DNA of 64,000 nt from Oryzicola mucosus (GCF_014534685.1 NZ_JACVVX010000002.1:434001-498000), one strand, 5' to 3'. Counted from the stretch's first letter, positions 37,605 through 49,099 are shown. The notes: a model not told the origin generated them from the sequence alone. Program-made: numbers and translations.

Positions 37605-39007
37605 AGATGCCGCAGACCATCGGTCTCGTCCATTTCATCGGCATTGGCGGCATAGGCATGAGCGGCATTGCCGAAGTGCTGCACAATCTCGGCTACAAGG
37701 TCCAGGGATCGGACCAGGCCGAGAGCGCCAATGTTCAGCGCCTGCGTGACAAGGGCATCGAGTGTTTCGTCGGCCATCGCGCCGAGAACATCGGGGATGC
37801 CGAAGTGGTTGTGGTCTCCACCGCGATCAAGAAGTCGAACCCTGAACTCATGGCAGCGCGCGAGAAGCTGCTGCCCATCGTTCGCCGCGCCGAGATGCTG
37901 GCGGAACTGATGCGCTTCCGCAATGCCATCGCCATCGGGGGCACGCACGGCAAGACCACGACGACCTCGATGGTCGCGACCCTGCTCGAAGCCGGCGCTC
38001 TCGACCCGACCGTCATCAATGGCGGCATCATCAACGCCTATGGCACCAACGCCCGCATGGGCGAGGGCGAGTGGATGGTGGTGGAGGCCGACGAGAGCGA
38101 CGGCACCTTCCTGAAGCTGCCGGCCGACGTTGCCGTCGTCACCAATATCGATCCCGAGCATCTCGACCACTATGGCAATTTCGACCGGGTGCGCGAGGCG
38201 TTCCGCCAATTCGTCGAGAACGTGCCTTTCTACGGCTTCGGCGTGATGTGCACCGACCATCCCGAAGTACAGGCTCTTGTCAGCCGTATCGAGGACCGCC
38301 GTGTCATCACCTACGGCAACAATGCGCAGGCCGATGTTCGCTTCACCAATCATCGCATGGAAGGTGCCGCTTCGCTGTTCGACGTGGTCATCCGCAACCG
38401 GAAGACCGGAGGCGAGACCGTCATTTCCGAGCTGCGCCTGCCGATGCCAGGCCGACACAACGTCTCCAACGCTACGGCAGCTATCGCGGTGGCCTTCGAG
38501 CTCGGCATCGCGCCGGAGGCGATCAAGCGCGGCTTGTCGTCCTTCGGTGGTGTCAAGCGCCGCTTCACCCATACGGGAACCTGGAATGGGGTGGAGGTGT
38601 TCGACGACTACGGCCACCACCCCGTCGAGATCAAGGCGGTGCTGCGCGCCGCCCGCGATGCTACGAAGGGTCGGGTCATCGCCATTGCCCAGCCGCATCG
38701 CTTCACCCGCCTGCGCGACCTGTTCGACGATTTCTCGGCCTGCTTCAACGATGCCGATACGGTGATCCTCGCGCCCGTTTACACGGCGGGCGAAGATCCC
38801 ATCGAGGGCATCACGTCGGAGTCCTTGACCTCGCGCATCCGCGCCGGCGGCCATCGCGATGCACGCTATATCGAAGGTCCGGACGCGATTGCGCCGCTGG
38901 TCCGTTCGCTGGCCAAGTCCGGCGACTTTGTCGTCTTCCTCGGCGCCGGCAACATAACCCAATGGGCCTATGCCCTGCCGAAGGATCTCGCGGGAGCGGG
39001 ATCATGA
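37601..39007 (+). CDS. murC: UDP-MurNAc:L-alanine ligase
   Basis: A 468-residue Mur ligase that adds the first residue of the stem peptide. The N-terminal [17 protein letters not shown] (11-27) is the UDP-binding loop, [11 protein letters not shown] (113-123) the ATP loop, [11 protein letters not shown] the acidic catalytic segment, and [10 protein letters not shown] the C-terminal domain mark. It overlaps murG and murB by 4 bases each. Confidence 0.97.
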   Translation: MKMPQTIGLVHFIGIGGIGMSGIAEVLHNLGYKVQGSDQAESANVQRLRDKGIECFVGHRAENIGDAEVVVVSTAIKKSNPELMAAREKLLPIVRRAEMLAELMRFRNAIAIGGTHGKTTTTSMVATLLEAGALDPTVINGGIINAYGTNARMGEGEWMVVEADESDGTFLKLPADVAVVTNIDPEHLDHYGNFDRVREAFRQFVENVPFYGFGVMCTDHPEVQALVSRIEDRRVITYGNNAQADVRFTNHRMEGAASLFDVVIRNRKTGGETVISELRLPMPGRHNVSNATAAIAVAFELGIAPEAIKRGLSSFGGVKRRFTHTGTWNGVEVFDDYGHHPVEIKAVLRAARDATKGRVIAIAQPHRFTRLRDLFDDFSACFNDADTVILAPVYTAGEDPIEGITSESLTSRIRAGGHRDARYIEGPDAIAPLVRSLAKSGDFVVFLGAGNITQWAYALPKDLAGAGS

Positions 39008-39969
39008 CAGCCGGCGACGCGCTGCTCGCCAGGCTTGGCGACAGGCTTTCGGGTCTGCGCGGCCGTATGACGCCCAATGCCGAGATGGAGAAGATCACCT
39101 GGTTCAGAGCCGGCGGTCTGGCCGACGTACTCTACCAGCCCGCCGACGAGGATGACCTCGCGGCTTTCCTGAAGGCTGTGCCGCTGGATGTGCCGGTTGT
39201 GGTGGTGGGCATCGGTTCCAACCTTCTGGTGCGCGAAGGCGGCATTGCGGGCTTCGTCGTCCGCTTGTCGGCGAAGGGTTTCGGCGAGGCGGAGGTGATT
39301 TCCGAAACGCGGATCAGGGCGGGGGCTGCCTGTCCCGACAAACGCTTGGCGGGCGTCGCGCTCGAAGCCGGCATCGGCGGATTTCATTTCTATCATGGCA
39401 TTCCGGGCGGCGTCGGGGGTGCCCTGCGCATGAATGCGGGCGCCAACGGCGTCGAAACCCGCGAGCGGGTGGTCGAAGTCCGCGCACTCGACCGTCAGGG
39501 CAACCTGCATGTGCTGTCGAATGAAGAGATGGGCTACGCCTACCGCCATTCCTCGGCCGCAGCCGATCTCATCTTCACCTCGGCTGTCTTTGAAGGATAC
39601 CCAGAAGACAAGGCTCGAATCCGCGAGGCGATGGTCGCCGTCCAGCATCACCGCGAGACGGTTCAACCGATCCGCGAGAAGACGGGCGGCTCGACCTTCA
39701 AGAACCCCGAAGGCACGTCCGCCTGGAAGGAAATCGACAAAGCAGGCTGTCGCGGGCTTCTGATCGGGGGCGCGCAGATGTCACCGATGCACTGCAACTT
39801 CATGATCAACACCGGAACGGCCACCGGCTTCGACCTTGAATTTTTGGGAGAGACGGTGCGCGCTCGCGTGCTTGAGGCTTCCGGAATTCGCCTGCATTGG
39901 GAAATCAAGCGAATAGGGCGATTCAAGTCCGGACGCGAAGTGCAGGAATTCCTTGGGCAATTGCTCTGA
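39004..39969 (+). CDS. murB: UDP-N-acetylenolpyruvylglucosamine reductase
   Basis: A 321-residue FAD enzyme that reduces UDP-GlcNAc-enolpyruvate to UDP-MurNAc. The FAD-binding half has [12 protein letters not shown] (32-43), [10 protein letters not shown] (69-78) and [16 protein letters not shown] (132-147). The catalytic Ser is at 230 in TGGSTFKNP and the late Glu lies in FDLEFLG. The lack of the extra type I loop suggests a type II enzyme. It starts inside the murC stop and ends at the largest gap of the cluster. Confidence 0.95.
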   Translation: MTAGDALLARLGDRLSGLRGRMTPNAEMEKITWFRAGGLADVLYQPADEDDLAAFLKAVPLDVPVVVVGIGSNLLVREGGIAGFVVRLSAKGFGEAEVISETRIRAGAACPDKRLAGVALEAGIGGFHFYHGIPGGVGGALRMNAGANGVETRERVVEVRALDRQGNLHVLSNEEMGYAYRHSSAAADLIFTSAVFEGYPEDKARIREAMVAVQHHRETVQPIREKTGGSTFKNPEGTSAWKEIDKAGCRGLLIGGAQMSPMHCNFMINTGTATGFDLEFLGETVRARVLEASGIRLHWEIKRIGRFKSGREVQEFLGQLL

Positions 39970-40222
39970 GGCTAAAGTGCTTCCTGAAGGCCTTGCGCAA
40001 GCTTCGCGAAGGCCTCCTCATCTAAGTGTAAGGCAAAGTGAATCAATCGGAATCTTGAGGACTTGCCTCTGAATCCAGTCTCTGATTCTTTGGCCTAAAG
40101 CGTTTCCTGATTTGAGTCGTTTCGACGCGTAACGCGTATCTTCCGTCTGGAGGGGCAACCTGCCGGAAGACTCGGACTCACTTCAGAATTTGGTGTTCGT
40201 GTAGAGAGGGGAAAATGGGGAA
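39970..40222 (+). promoter_or_regulatory. 253-base gap between murB and ddl with a hairpin
   Basis: No gene fits here. At 39988-40015 AGGCCTTGCG and CGC(G)AAGGCCT form a stem of 10 pairs with one bulge over a CAAGCTT loop. Further short palindromes lie at 40125-40140. The T tail of an intrinsic terminator is absent. The gap is the likely site of a promoter for ddl-ftsQAZ. Confidence 0.5.
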
Positions 40223-41149
40223 ATGAAGTCCAAGCATGTTGCCGTGCTCATGGGTGGCTTTTCGTCCGAGCGTCCGGTTTCCCTGTCTTCCGGCAAGGCG
40301 TGCGCCGATGCGCTCGAGGTCGAAGGGTATCGCGTGACCCGCGTGGACGTGACCCGCGACGTCGGCGCTGTGCTTGCTGAGCTTCGTCCCGATGTCGCTT
40401 TCAACGCTTTGCATGGCCCATTCGGCGAAGACGGGACGATCCAGGGCATCCTCGAATATCTCGGCATTCCCTATACGCATTCCGGTGTTCTAGCCTCAGC
40501 GCTTGCCATGAACAAGGAGCGGTCCAAAACGATCGCCAGGGCGGTGGGTATCCCCGTCGCTGAATCGAAGGTCGTCTCCCGCTTTTCGATTCGCAACGAA
40601 CACCCCATGAAGCCGCCCTATGTGGTGAAGCCAGTGGCTGAGGGATCGAGCTTCGGCGTGGTCATCGTGAAGGAGGATCAGTCGCATCCGCCGCAGGTCA
40701 TCAGTTCGTCCGAGTGGCGTTATGGCGATACCGTGATGGTCGAGCGCTACATCCATGGCCGAGAGCTGACCTGCGCCGTTATGGGCGATGTCGCGCTCGG
40801 TGTTTGCGAGATCATCCCGACCGGTCACGCCTTCTATGACTACGACTCGAAATATGTTGCCGGCGGCTCAAAGCACGAATGCCCGGCAAAACTTTCACCA
40901 AATATTTACCAAAAAATACAAACACTCGCACTCAAGGCTCACCAAGCGATCGGCTGTCGGGGCGTCTCCCGATCTGACTTCCGCTATGACGATCGCGTCT
41001 CCGAAGAAGGGGAGGTCGTCTGGCTGGAGGTCAACACTCAACCCGGCATGACGCCGACCTCTCTGGTGCCCGAAATCGCTGCGCAGGCCGGTCATCCGTT
41101 CGGCGGTCTGTTGAGTTGGATGGTGGAGGACGCGTCGTGTCTTCGTTGA
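40223..41149 (+). CDS. ddl: D-alanine--D-alanine ligase
   Basis: A 308-residue ATP-grasp enzyme that makes the D-Ala-D-Ala dipeptide used by MurF. Family marks are [14 protein letters not shown] (8-21), [12 protein letters not shown] (73-84), the ATP-grasp loop [15 protein letters not shown] (131-145) and the metal site [12 protein letters not shown] near 272. The purine-rich GAGGGGAAAATGGGGAA lies ahead of the ATG. It overlaps ftsQ by 13 bases. Confidence 0.95.
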   Translation: MKSKHVAVLMGGFSSERPVSLSSGKACADALEVEGYRVTRVDVTRDVGAVLAELRPDVAFNALHGPFGEDGTIQGILEYLGIPYTHSGVLASALAMNKERSKTIARAVGIPVAESKVVSRFSIRNEHPMKPPYVVKPVAEGSSFGVVIVKEDQSHPPQVISSSEWRYGDTVMVERYIHGRELTCAVMGDVALGVCEIIPTGHAFYDYDSKYVAGGSKHECPAKLSPNIYQKIQTLALKAHQAIGCRGVSRSDFRYDDRVSEEGEVVWLEVNTQPGMTPTSLVPEIAAQAGHPFGGLLSWMVEDASCLR

Positions 41150-42069
41150 GATTTGGGACATCGGGACGGGGATGCGGCGATTCGCTGCTGCCTTTCGGCG
41201 GCTCCCGTTTGCGCCGCTATCTCGTGCTGCCGCGCTTCATGCGCCGGCACGTTCGCCATGCCGGCCGCCTGATGCGCGGGGACTTCGTCGCGCCCCGTTA
41301 TGCCGCAACGATGCTGTCGGCGGCCTATATCGGCGGTGCGGTGGCCTATGGCACCTATCTCGGCGGTCATATGCCGGAAGTGGTTCAAACCATCACCGCC
41401 CATAGCGGTTTCGCAGTCGATGAGATCCAGGTTTCGGGCAATCGCGAGACGTCGGAGATCGATGTGCTCGACCGACTCGAGCTGAACGGATGGACATCGC
41501 TGATCGGCTTCAATCCCGACGAGGCGCGCGAGCGCATCCAGAGCCTGCCCTGGGTGGAGACCGCGACCGTCCGCAAGACCTATCCCGATTCGATCGAAGT
41601 GAAGATCGTGGAGCGTGAAGCCTTTGCAATCTGGCAGACGGCGGGTCAGCTCAATGTCATCGAGCGTTCCGGCCGCATCATCGCACCGTTCGACGGCGGG
41701 CGGCAGGCCTCGCTTCCACTGATCGTGGGCGCCGGCGCGCCGGAAGGCGCCATCAGCTTCATCGACCGCGTGGCGGCCTATCCCGAACTCGCCGCACGGG
41801 TGAAGGGATATGTCCGCATCGGCGAACGCCGTTGGGACATTCGGCTTGAAAACGGCATCACCGTGAAGCTGCCGGAGTTCGGCGAGGAAGCGGCAATGGC
41901 GGATCTGCTGCAGCAGCAGCGCGAAAACGGACTGTTGGACAAGGATATCGCTGTCGTCGACATGCGTATCGCCGACAGGATGGTCGTCCAGTTGACGCCG
42001 GGAGCGATGGAGCGCCGCGAAGCGGAGCTGAAGCAGCGCGGCAAGACCAATGCAGGTAAGCGCATATGA
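41137..42069 (+). CDS. ftsQ: Cell division protein FtsQ
   Basis: A 310-residue bitopic membrane protein. A basic cytoplasmic N-terminus is followed by a helix at about 56-76, a POTRA domain at about 92-165 ([16 protein letters not shown] onward) and the FtsQ domain. It links early and late divisome proteins. The start is taken as GTG 41137, because GGAGG lies 8 bases upstream and it lies inside the end of ddl; an in-frame ATG at 41116 is weaker. The stop overlaps ftsA by 4 bases. Confidence 0.9.
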   Translation: MSSLRFGTSGRGCGDSLLPFGGSRLRRYLVLPRFMRRHVRHAGRLMRGDFVAPRYAATMLSAAYIGGAVAYGTYLGGHMPEVVQTITAHSGFAVDEIQVSGNRETSEIDVLDRLELNGWTSLIGFNPDEARERIQSLPWVETATVRKTYPDSIEVKIVEREAFAIWQTAGQLNVIERSGRIIAPFDGGRQASLPLIVGAGAPEGAISFIDRVAAYPELAARVKGYVRIGERRWDIRLENGITVKLPEFGEEAAMADLLQQQRENGLLDKDIAVVDMRIADRMVVQLTPGAMERREAELKQRGKTNAGKRI

Positions 42070-43379
42070 GCTGGCTGGGCGGAAAAAACGAAGGACCCTC
42101 GCGCCGTTCCGGCGTGTTGACGGTGCTGGACATCGGCTCCAACAAGGTCTGCTGCATCATTGCGCGCCTGAAGCCACGCGAAGGTGCGCGGCTGCTCAAG
42201 GGACGTACCCACGACGTTCAGGTCATCGGCATCGGCCACCAGAAATCGCAAGGTGTGAAGTCCGGCGTCATCGTCGATCTCGCCAAGGCCGAGCAGGCGA
42301 TCCGCCTCGCGGTCGATGCGGCCGAACGCATGGCCGGCCTGACGGTCGAGTCGTTACTGGTCAATCTCAGCGCCGGGCGTCTCAAGAGCCAGGCGTTTAC
42401 CGCGAACGTCAATCTCGGCGGACATGAGGTCGACGAGAACGACGTCACCCGCGTGCTCGCAGCCGGCGCCAAGCAGGCGCTGCGGGCCGAGCGCGAAGTC
42501 ATTCACTCCCTGCCTGTCGGCTTTTCGCTCGACGGCGAGCGCGGCATCCGCGATCCACGCGGCATGGTCGGCGAGACGCTTGGCGTTGACATGCATGTGC
42601 TGACCGGCGACGCGGCGCCCCTGCGCAATCTGGAGCTCTGCATCAACCGCTCGCATCTGTCGGTCGAGCAACTGATCGCGACCCCTTATGCCAGCGGCCT
42701 TGCGGCGCTTGTCGACGACGAGCTGGAAATGGGTGCTGCCTGCATCGACATGGGCGGCGGTACGACGACGATGTCGATCTTCTCCGAGGGCAAGCTGGTT
42801 CGCGCCGATTCGGTGCCGATCGGCGGCAATCATGTAACGCTCGACCTCGCCAAGGGTCTTTCGATGCGTCTCGAAGACGCCGAGCGTCTCAAGGTGATGC
42901 ATGGTTCGGCGCTGTCGGGCAGTGCAGACGACCGCGACCTGGTGACCATCCAGCCGATCGGCAGCCTCGACGACGGCGAAGTGCCGGTGCAGGTGCCGCG
43001 CTCGGTGATGATGCGCATCATCCGGGCCCGCGTCGAAGAGACGCTGGAAGCGATGCGCGACCGAATCAACAAGTCCGGCTACGGCAACGCGGTGGGCAAG
43101 CGGGTGGTTCTGACGGGTGGTGCAAGCCAGCTGGTCGGTATGCCGGAAGCGGCAAGGCGCATCCTGGGACGCAATGTCCGGATCGGTCGTCCGCTCGGTG
43201 TGGCCGGGCTGCCGGAAGCGGCGAAAGGCCCAGCCTTCGCAACGTCGGTAGGTCTTTTGATCTATCCGCAAGTCGCGAGTTTCGAGAGCCGGTTTGCGAA
43301 AGGCTCCTCCTCGTTCCGGATGACCGGGACGGGAGGGCGCTTCTCGCGGATGGGCCAGTGGTTGAGAGACAGTTTTTGA
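42066..43379 (+). CDS. ftsA: Cell division protein FtsA
   Basis: A 437-residue actin-fold ATPase that anchors FtsZ to the membrane. The phosphate-1 motif is [13 protein letters not shown] (18-30), phosphate-2 [15 protein letters not shown] (219-233) and the adenosine motif [12 protein letters not shown] (near 345). The C-terminal residues [14 protein letters not shown] form the amphipathic membrane-targeting helix. It overlaps ftsQ by 4 bases and ends 71 bases before the ftsZ start. Confidence 0.96.
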   Translation: MSWLGGKNEGPSRRSGVLTVLDIGSNKVCCIIARLKPREGARLLKGRTHDVQVIGIGHQKSQGVKSGVIVDLAKAEQAIRLAVDAAERMAGLTVESLLVNLSAGRLKSQAFTANVNLGGHEVDENDVTRVLAAGAKQALRAEREVIHSLPVGFSLDGERGIRDPRGMVGETLGVDMHVLTGDAAPLRNLELCINRSHLSVEQLIATPYASGLAALVDDELEMGAACIDMGGGTTTMSIFSEGKLVRADSVPIGGNHVTLDLAKGLSMRLEDAERLKVMHGSALSGSADDRDLVTIQPIGSLDDGEVPVQVPRSVMMRIIRARVEETLEAMRDRINKSGYGNAVGKRVVLTGGASQLVGMPEAARRILGRNVRIGRPLGVAGLPEAAKGPAFATSVGLLIYPQVASFESRFAKGSSSFRMTGTGGRFSRMGQWLRDSF

Positions 43380-43450
43380 GTAATGACGGGGTCAGCCCCA
43401 GTGGCAGCCGCGGCGGCGCAGCGGCGGGAAAGGCGAAAAGGACGACATCA

Positions 43451-45142
43451 ATGACGATAAATCTTCAAAAACCCGATATTACGGAGCTGAAGCCACGGAT
43501 CACCGTGTTCGGCGTCGGCGGCGGCGGCGGCAATGCCGTCAACAACATGATCACGGCCGGTCTGCGTGGCGTCGAATTCGTCGTCGCCAACACCGATGCG
43601 CAGGCCTTGACGATGTCGAAGGCCGAACGCCTGATCCAGCTGGGCGCCCACGTCACGGAAGGTCTCGGCGCCGGATCGCAGCCTGAAGTCGGTCGCGCCG
43701 CTGCCGAGGAGTGCATCGACGAGATCATCGATCATCTGTCCAACACGCATATGTGCTTCGTCACCGCCGGCATGGGCGGGGGCACCGGAACCGGTGCTGC
43801 TCCCGTTGTTGCCCGCGCTGCCCGCGAAAAAGGCATTCTGACGGTTGGCGTCGTCACCAAGCCGTTCCACTTCGAAGGCCAGCGCCGCATGAAGACGGCC
43901 GACCTGGGTATCGAGGAACTGCAGAAGTGCGTCGATACCCTGATCGTCATCCCCAACCAGAACCTCTTCCGTCTCGCCAACGACAAGACGACCTTCGCCG
44001 ACGCTTTCGCCATGGCTGACCAGGTTCTGTATTCGGGCGTTGCCTGCATCACCGACCTGATGGTCAAGGAAGGCTTGATCAACCTCGACTTCGCCGACGT
44101 CCGTTCGGTGATGCGCGAGATGGGCAAGGCGATGATGGGCACCGGCGAAGCTTCGGGCGAGGGCCGCGCAATGGCCGCTGCGGAAGCTGCGATCGCCAAC
44201 CCGTTGCTCGACGAAACCTCGATGAAGGGTGCGAAAGGCCTGCTGATCTCCATCACCGGCGGCCGCGACCTGACCCTGTTCGAAGTGGACGAAGCCGCGA
44301 CCCGCATCCGCGAGGAAGTCGACCAGGACGCCAACATCATCCTGGGCGCGACCTTCGACGAGGAACTGGAAGGCGTCATTCGCGTGTCGGTCGTCGCGAC
44401 CGGCATCGACAAGACGGCTGCCGAAATCGCCGCAGCCCCGATCACCATCCGTCAGCCGATCAAGCCGTCCCCTCGGCCGGCGGCTGATTCGCGTCCGGCT
44501 CCTGCACAGCAGGTTCAGCTGGATCAGCCGCGGTTAGAAATTCGTGCCGCCGACCCCGTAGCAGAAGCCATGCAGATGGCTGAGCAGAATGCCTTCCATG
44601 CCCAGCCGCGCCCCGCAGCCCCGCATGCCGACGAGTTCCGTCCGCAGAGCAAGCTGTTCCAGGCGCCTCCGGCTGCTCCGGTCGCCCAGGCTCCGGTTCA
44701 GCATGTACAGCCGCAGCCCGCACCCGTTGCCCAGGCCCCGCTGCGCGAGGCCGTGCAGCAGCCCGCTCCCGCGCCTGTCCAGCCGCGCATGCCGCGCGTC
44801 GAGGACTTCCCGCCGGTGGTGCGTGCAGAGGTCGAAGCCAAGAGCCATCCGGTCGATCATGAAGAGCGCGGTCCGATGGGCCTGCTCAAGCGCTTGACCA
44901 ATGGTTTGACCCGGCGCGAGGAAGAACCGGCCCGTCTGCAGCCCGCAGCACAGGCGCCGCGCGAGCCGAAGTTGCGCCAGCCGGCACCTGAAACCCGCCG
45001 TGCGCCGAGCCAGGAAGCCCAGCTCTATGCGCCGCGGCGCGGTCAGCTGGACGACCAGGGCCGTGTCTCGCCGCAGCCGCGTGCGACTCATGAAGAAGAT
45101 CAGTTGGAGATTCCGGCCTTTCTTCGCCGCCAAGCGAACTGA
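43451..45142 (+). CDS. ftsZ: Cell division protein FtsZ, long-linker type
   Basis: A 563-residue tubulin-like GTPase that forms the Z ring. The GTPase domain (about 10-320) has [14 protein letters not shown] (20-33), the signature GGGTGTG (109-115) and the T7 loop with FADVRSVM. A linker of about 230 residues rich in Pro, Gln and Ala follows, ending in the conserved tip [10 protein letters not shown] that binds FtsA and other partners. E. coli FtsZ has 383 residues, so the linker is unusually long, as in other rhizobia. The ATG at 43451 is chosen over an earlier in-frame codon because [10 protein letters not shown] is the family start. Confidence 0.97.
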   Translation: MTINLQKPDITELKPRITVFGVGGGGGNAVNNMITAGLRGVEFVVANTDAQALTMSKAERLIQLGAHVTEGLGAGSQPEVGRAAAEECIDEIIDHLSNTHMCFVTAGMGGGTGTGAAPVVARAAREKGILTVGVVTKPFHFEGQRRMKTADLGIEELQKCVDTLIVIPNQNLFRLANDKTTFADAFAMADQVLYSGVACITDLMVKEGLINLDFADVRSVMREMGKAMMGTGEASGEGRAMAAAEAAIANPLLDETSMKGAKGLLISITGGRDLTLFEVDEAATRIREEVDQDANIILGATFDEELEGVIRVSVVATGIDKTAAEIAAAPITIRQPIKPSPRPAADSRPAPAQQVQLDQPRLEIRAADPVAEAMQMAEQNAFHAQPRPAAPHADEFRPQSKLFQAPPAAPVAQAPVQHVQPQPAPVAQAPLREAVQQPAPAPVQPRMPRVEDFPPVVRAEVEAKSHPVDHEERGPMGLLKRLTNGLTRREEEPARLQPAAQAPREPKLRQPAPETRRAPSQEAQLYAPRRGQLDDQGRVSPQPRATHEEDQLEIPAFLRRQAN

Positions 45143-45167
45143 TTGTTAACGTCTTGTAACAATCATT

Positions 45168-45199
45168 AACAGGCGAGCGTACCCACGTTCGCCTGTTTT
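45168..45199 (+). terminator. Hairpin terminator after ftsZ
   Basis: A 12-bp stem (AACAGGCGAGCG with CGTTCGCCTGTT, one G-U pair), a 6-base loop, then TTC. It lies 25 bases after the ftsZ stop and likely ends the dcw transcript. Confidence 0.85.
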
Positions 45200-45424
45200 C
45201 GGTTAAAAGAGATTAAAATCAATAGCTTGCCTATGTATAGGAATGTGGTTGCGTCGTTACATGGAGTAAGAAACCGTGATTTGGAGTCTCAAGTCCGGAA
45301 TACTATCTTCGCCGCGTTATAAGCTCGGTTGGATGGTGATTTATGGGGATGGGGTCCCTCCGATCGATGCAAGAAAGAGCCGCGCTCCTTCCTTAGGTGA
45401 AGCGGACCTAGGCTGAATGGGCGC

Positions 45425-46360
45425 ATGGGGATAATTTTGCACGACTATCAAACAACTCTGAAGTCCCGCGTCACCCTGTCTGGTGTTGGAGTGCACAGCG
45501 GCAAGCCGGTGTCTCTGACCTTCCTTCCCGCAGATGCGGATACGGGCGTGGTGTTTCAGACGGCAGGCCGCGACCTGCGCGCGCTCGTCTCCGAAGTCGG
45601 CGCCACCGACCTTTGCACGATGCTTGGTGATCCGGCCGGCGAACATGTCGCCACCGTCGAGCACCTCATGGGCGCGCTGTTTGGGCTTGGAATCGACAAC
45701 CTCGTGATTGAGATCGATGGCGGCGAAGTGCCGATCATGGACGGCAGTTCCTCGCATTTCGTCGAGGCCATCGATCAGGCCGGCATCGAGACGCAGAGCG
45801 TAAAACGCCGTTATATCCGTGTCTTAAAGCCTGTTCGCATCGAAAACGGTGCATCCTGGGCGGAGTTTCGTCCCTATGGCGGCACCCGCTTCGAGGTCGA
45901 GATCGATTTCGAAAGCCCGGTCATCGGACGGCAGTCTTTCGCCTCGGACATCAACGACGACATCTTCCGCAACGAGATTTCCCGCGCCCGCACCTTCGGC
46001 TTCATGAAGGATGTGGAGCGGCTGTGGGCCGCCGGCTACGCGCTCGGCTCGTCGCTTGAGAACTCGGTGGTGATCGGCGACGACAACCGCGTCATCAACA
46101 TGGAAGGCCTGCGCTTCCCCAACGAGTTCGTGCGTCACAAGACGCTGGACGCGATGGGCGATCTGGCGCTTGCCGGTGCGCGCTTCATCGGTTGCTTCCG
46201 CTCCTATCGCGGTGGACACCGCCTCAACGCGGCAGCGCTTCGCCGGCTGTTGTCGGATCGTTCGGCCTTCGAGATCGTCGAGACGACCCGTCGCGAGCGC
46301 GGCAGGTCGGCTGAAATGATCGCGGTCAATGCCGCCGTCTATGCGCCGTGGATGCTCTGA
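45425..46360 (+). CDS. lpxC: UDP-3-O-acyl-N-acetylglucosamine deacetylase
   Basis: A 311-residue zinc enzyme that commits UDP-GlcNAc to lipid A. The start has the family segment TLKSRVTLSGVGVHSG (11-26), the first zinc His lies in TVEHLMGAL (His80), and the second site is HKTLDAMGDL (near 238), where His and Asp bind zinc. Its own leader of 282 bases follows the ftsZ terminator, so it probably has its own promoter. Confidence 0.96.
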   Translation: MGIILHDYQTTLKSRVTLSGVGVHSGKPVSLTFLPADADTGVVFQTAGRDLRALVSEVGATDLCTMLGDPAGEHVATVEHLMGALFGLGIDNLVIEIDGGEVPIMDGSSSHFVEAIDQAGIETQSVKRRYIRVLKPVRIENGASWAEFRPYGGTRFEVEIDFESPVIGRQSFASDINDDIFRNEISRARTFGFMKDVERLWAAGYALGSSLENSVVIGDDNRVINMEGLRFPNEFVRHKTLDAMGDLALAGARFIGCFRSYRGGHRLNAAALRRLLSDRSAFEIVETTRRERGRSAEMIAVNAAVYAPWML

Positions 46361-46405
46361 TCCCTCGTTTGCGCCTCAGATCTGTTGTTTTCATGCATCA
46401 CTCCG

Positions 46406-46434
46406 CGCGGAAAAGCGTTGTCGCTTTTCTCGCG
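46406..46434 (+). terminator. Hairpin between lpxC and bamD
   Basis: Arms GAAAAGCG (46410-46417) and CGCTTTTC (46422-46429) with a TTGT loop, extended by CGCG on both sides across a bulged T. No T run follows, so it may be an attenuating or processing hairpin rather than a strong terminator. Confidence 0.5.
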
Positions 46435-46551
46435 GGTAACGCGCCACAAAAATGCGCGAATGCGCGCCGATAGCGTTGCCGGGTAAGGCCAGTTATGATC
46501 TATGGCGTGTGGCCGGTGGGCTAAACGACGCCGAAGGGACGGAATTCCGCA

Positions 46552-47418
46552 ATGATTCTGAAATCAGCCGATGAGACGAGGCATCCTTTGCGCACGGCGC
46601 TATTGGCGGTCTCGCTGCTTGCCCCGGTGGTGCTCGCAGGTTGCCAGTCGGCCGAGAAGGATCTCGATCTTTCGACCTATGTCGAGACGACCGAACCCGC
46701 CGACGTTCTTTACAATCAGGGCCTCGCCAACCTGGAAGCCGGCCGCCTGAAAGAGGCGAGCCGTAAGTTCGACGCGCTCGACCGCCAGCACCCCTATTCG
46801 GAATGGGCGCGCAAGGCCAAGGTGATGGGCGCATTCGCCAATTACCGCCAGGGCTCGTATGAGGATGCGATTGCCGGCGCCAAGGGTTACCTTGCGCTCT
46901 ATCCGTCCTCCGAGGACGCGGCCTATGCGCAGTACATCATCGGCCTCAGCTATTTCCGCCAGATCCGCGACGTGACGCAGGACCAAAAGGAAGCCCGCCG
47001 CACCATCGAGGCGATGGAAGAGCTGATCGAGCGCTGGCCCGACTCTGAATATGTCGACGATGCGCGTGACAAGATACGCTTCGCCCGCGACCAGCTCGCC
47101 GGCAAGGAAATGCAGATCGGCCGCTATTATCTCGAGCGTCGTGAATATATCGCCGCCACCAAGCGCTTCCGCAATGTGGTCGAAAACTATTCCAACACGC
47201 GCCATGTCGAAGAAGCCTTGGCGCGTCTGGTCGAGGCCTATTATGCGATGGGCTTGACGTCCGAAGCGCAGACGGCCGCCGCCGTTCTGGGCCACAATTA
47301 TCCGGACAGCCCGTGGTACAAGGACTCCTACAAGCTGCTGCAGACGAACGGCCTCGAGCCGCGCGAAAATGCCGGTTCGTGGATTTCAAAAGCCGGAAAG
47401 ATGTTCTCGGGAGCCTGA
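46552..47418 (+). CDS. bamD: Outer membrane assembly lipoprotein BamD (ComL)
   Basis: A 288-residue lipoprotein with a signal ending in the lipobox VVLAGC (Cys31). The mature part is a tetratricopeptide-like solenoid: repeats begin at [16 protein letters not shown] (63-78), [18 protein letters not shown], and later [17 protein letters not shown]. BamD serves the BAM complex that folds outer-membrane proteins. recN begins 10 bases after its stop, so both may be cotranscribed. Confidence 0.94.
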   Translation: MILKSADETRHPLRTALLAVSLLAPVVLAGCQSAEKDLDLSTYVETTEPADVLYNQGLANLEAGRLKEASRKFDALDRQHPYSEWARKAKVMGAFANYRQGSYEDAIAGAKGYLALYPSSEDAAYAQYIIGLSYFRQIRDVTQDQKEARRTIEAMEELIERWPDSEYVDDARDKIRFARDQLAGKEMQIGRYYLERREYIAATKRFRNVVENYSNTRHVEEALARLVEAYYAMGLTSEAQTAAAVLGHNYPDSPWYKDSYKLLQTNGLEPRENAGSWISKAGKMFSGA

Positions 47419-47428
47419 TCGGCCAGCA

Positions 47429-49099
47429 ATGTTAGCTCGACTGTCGATCCGCGATATCGTCCTGATTGAGCGGCTGGATATCGATTTTGCTTCCGGGCTG
47501 TCGGTGCTCACCGGCGAGACTGGTGCGGGAAAATCCATTCTTCTCGACGCTTTGTCGCTCGCGCTCGGCGCGCGCGGCGATGCCTCGCTTGTCCGCCATG
47601 GCGTCAACCAAGGCCAGGTGACGGCGGTGTTCGACGTTCCCGGCAACCACCCCGCACGCAGCATCCTCGCCGACAATGCTATCGAAGACGATGGCGATAT
47701 CATCCTGCGCCGTGTGCAGACTGCCGATGGCCGTACGCGTGTTTTCGTCAACGACCAGCCGTCGAGCGTGACTTTGATGCGCGACATCGGTCGCGCCCTG
47801 GTGGAAATCCATGGCCAGCACGATGACCGCGCTCTGGTCGACGCCGCGGCGCATCGTGAGTTGCTGGATTCCTTCGGCGGGCATGTCGGCGAGGCAAGGG
47901 CGGTTGCCGCCGCATGGCGCCAATGGCGTACCGCCGAGCAAGAGCTTTCGCGGCATCGCGCGCGCGTCGAGGCTGCGGCACGCGAGGCGGATTATCTGCG
48001 TGCCGCGGTGGCCGAACTGATCAAGCTCGATCCCCAGCCGGGCGAGGAATCCGAACTGGCCGAAATCCGCGCCTCGATGATGCGGGTGGAGAAGATCGCC
48101 TCGGAAATCCAGGATGCGCAGGATGTACTCTCCGGCCCGTCATCGCCGCTGCCGCAGATTGCCAGCCTGCTCCGCCGCCTGCAGCGTAAATCAGCCGAAG
48201 CGCCGGGCCTGCTCGACGAGGTGGTGAAGTCGCTCGACGAAGCTTTGATTTCGCTCGATGCCGCCCAGTCCGGGGTCGAGGCGGCCATGCGGGCGAGCGA
48301 GTACGATCCGCAGAAGCTGGAAAAGGCCGAGGAGCGACTGTTTGCGCTGCGCGCAGCCTCGCGCAAGCACAGCGTCCAGGTCGATGACCTCGCCCAGTTG
48401 CGCGACACGATGTCGGCCGATCTGGCCGATCTCGATGCCGGCGAGGAGAAGCTGGGCATTCTGGAAAAGCAGGCAGCCACGCTGCGCGATGCCTATGACA
48501 GGCTTGCCGCGCATCTATCGGAACTGCGTCAAACGGCGGCCATCGCCTTGCGCAAGGCCGTGATGTCGGAATTGCCGGCGTTGAAGCTGGAGCGTGCCGA
48601 CTTCATTGTCGAACTTGCCACCGAGGCCGACAACAGGCTTGAGGAGGGCATCGACCAGGTCGAATTCTGGGTGCGCACCAATCCCGGCACCCGCGCCGGC
48701 CCGATGATGAAGGTTGCTTCCGGCGGCGAGCTGTCGCGCTTCCTGCTGGCGCTCAAGGTGGCGCTGGCCGATCGGGGCTCCGCACCCACACTGGTCTTCG
48801 ACGAGATCGATACGGGCGTTGGCGGCGCTGTGGCAGATGCCATCGGGCAGCGGCTGGCGCGTCTTGCCGGCAGCGTGCAGGTGCTGTCCGTCACGCATGC
48901 GCCGCAGGTCGCGGCACGCGCCCACACCCATTACCTGATCTCCAAGTCCGGCAATTCCGACCGTGTGGCCACCGACATTGCCGAGATGGACCGACCGGCC
49001 CGGCAGGAAGAGATTGCACGCATGCTGGCCGGCGCCACCATCACCGAGGAAGCCCGCGCCGCCGCCGAGCGCCTGCTGCGGGAAAATACGGCTTCCTAA
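47429..49099 (+). CDS. recN: DNA repair protein RecN
   Basis: A 556-residue SMC-like ATPase for double-strand-break repair. Walker A is TGETGAGKSIL (28-38), with a coiled-coil-rich middle (about 165-370). The C-terminal half has the signature SGGELSRFLLALKV (near 430) and Walker B LVFDEIDTGVGG. The start MLARLSIRDIVLIERLDIDF is typical of RecN, and an in-frame earlier ATG inside bamD is disregarded. Confidence 0.95.
   Translation: MLARLSIRDIVLIERLDIDFASGLSVLTGETGAGKSILLDALSLALGARGDASLVRHGVNQGQVTAVFDVPGNHPARSILADNAIEDDGDIILRRVQTADGRTRVFVNDQPSSVTLMRDIGRALVEIHGQHDDRALVDAAAHRELLDSFGGHVGEARAVAAAWRQWRTAEQELSRHRARVEAAAREADYLRAAVAELIKLDPQPGEESELAEIRASMMRVEKIASEIQDAQDVLSGPSSPLPQIASLLRRLQRKSAEAPGLLDEVVKSLDEALISLDAAQSGVEAAMRASEYDPQKLEKAEERLFALRAASRKHSVQVDDLAQLRDTMSADLADLDAGEEKLGILEKQAATLRDAYDRLAAHLSELRQTAAIALRKAVMSELPALKLERADFIVELATEADNRLEEGIDQVEFWVRTNPGTRAGPMMKVASGGELSRFLLALKVALADRGSAPTLVFDEIDTGVGGAVADAIGQRLARLAGSVQVLSVTHAPQVAARAHTHYLISKSGNSDRVATDIAEMDRPARQEEIARMLAGATITEEARAAAERLLRENTAS

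Noticed and set aside
45276-45416. 46-residue ORF (GTG start) ahead of lpxC
   Set aside because: GGAG lies 8 bases upstream, but the product has no family-like features, uses a GTG start, and the stretch is more likely the lpxC leader.
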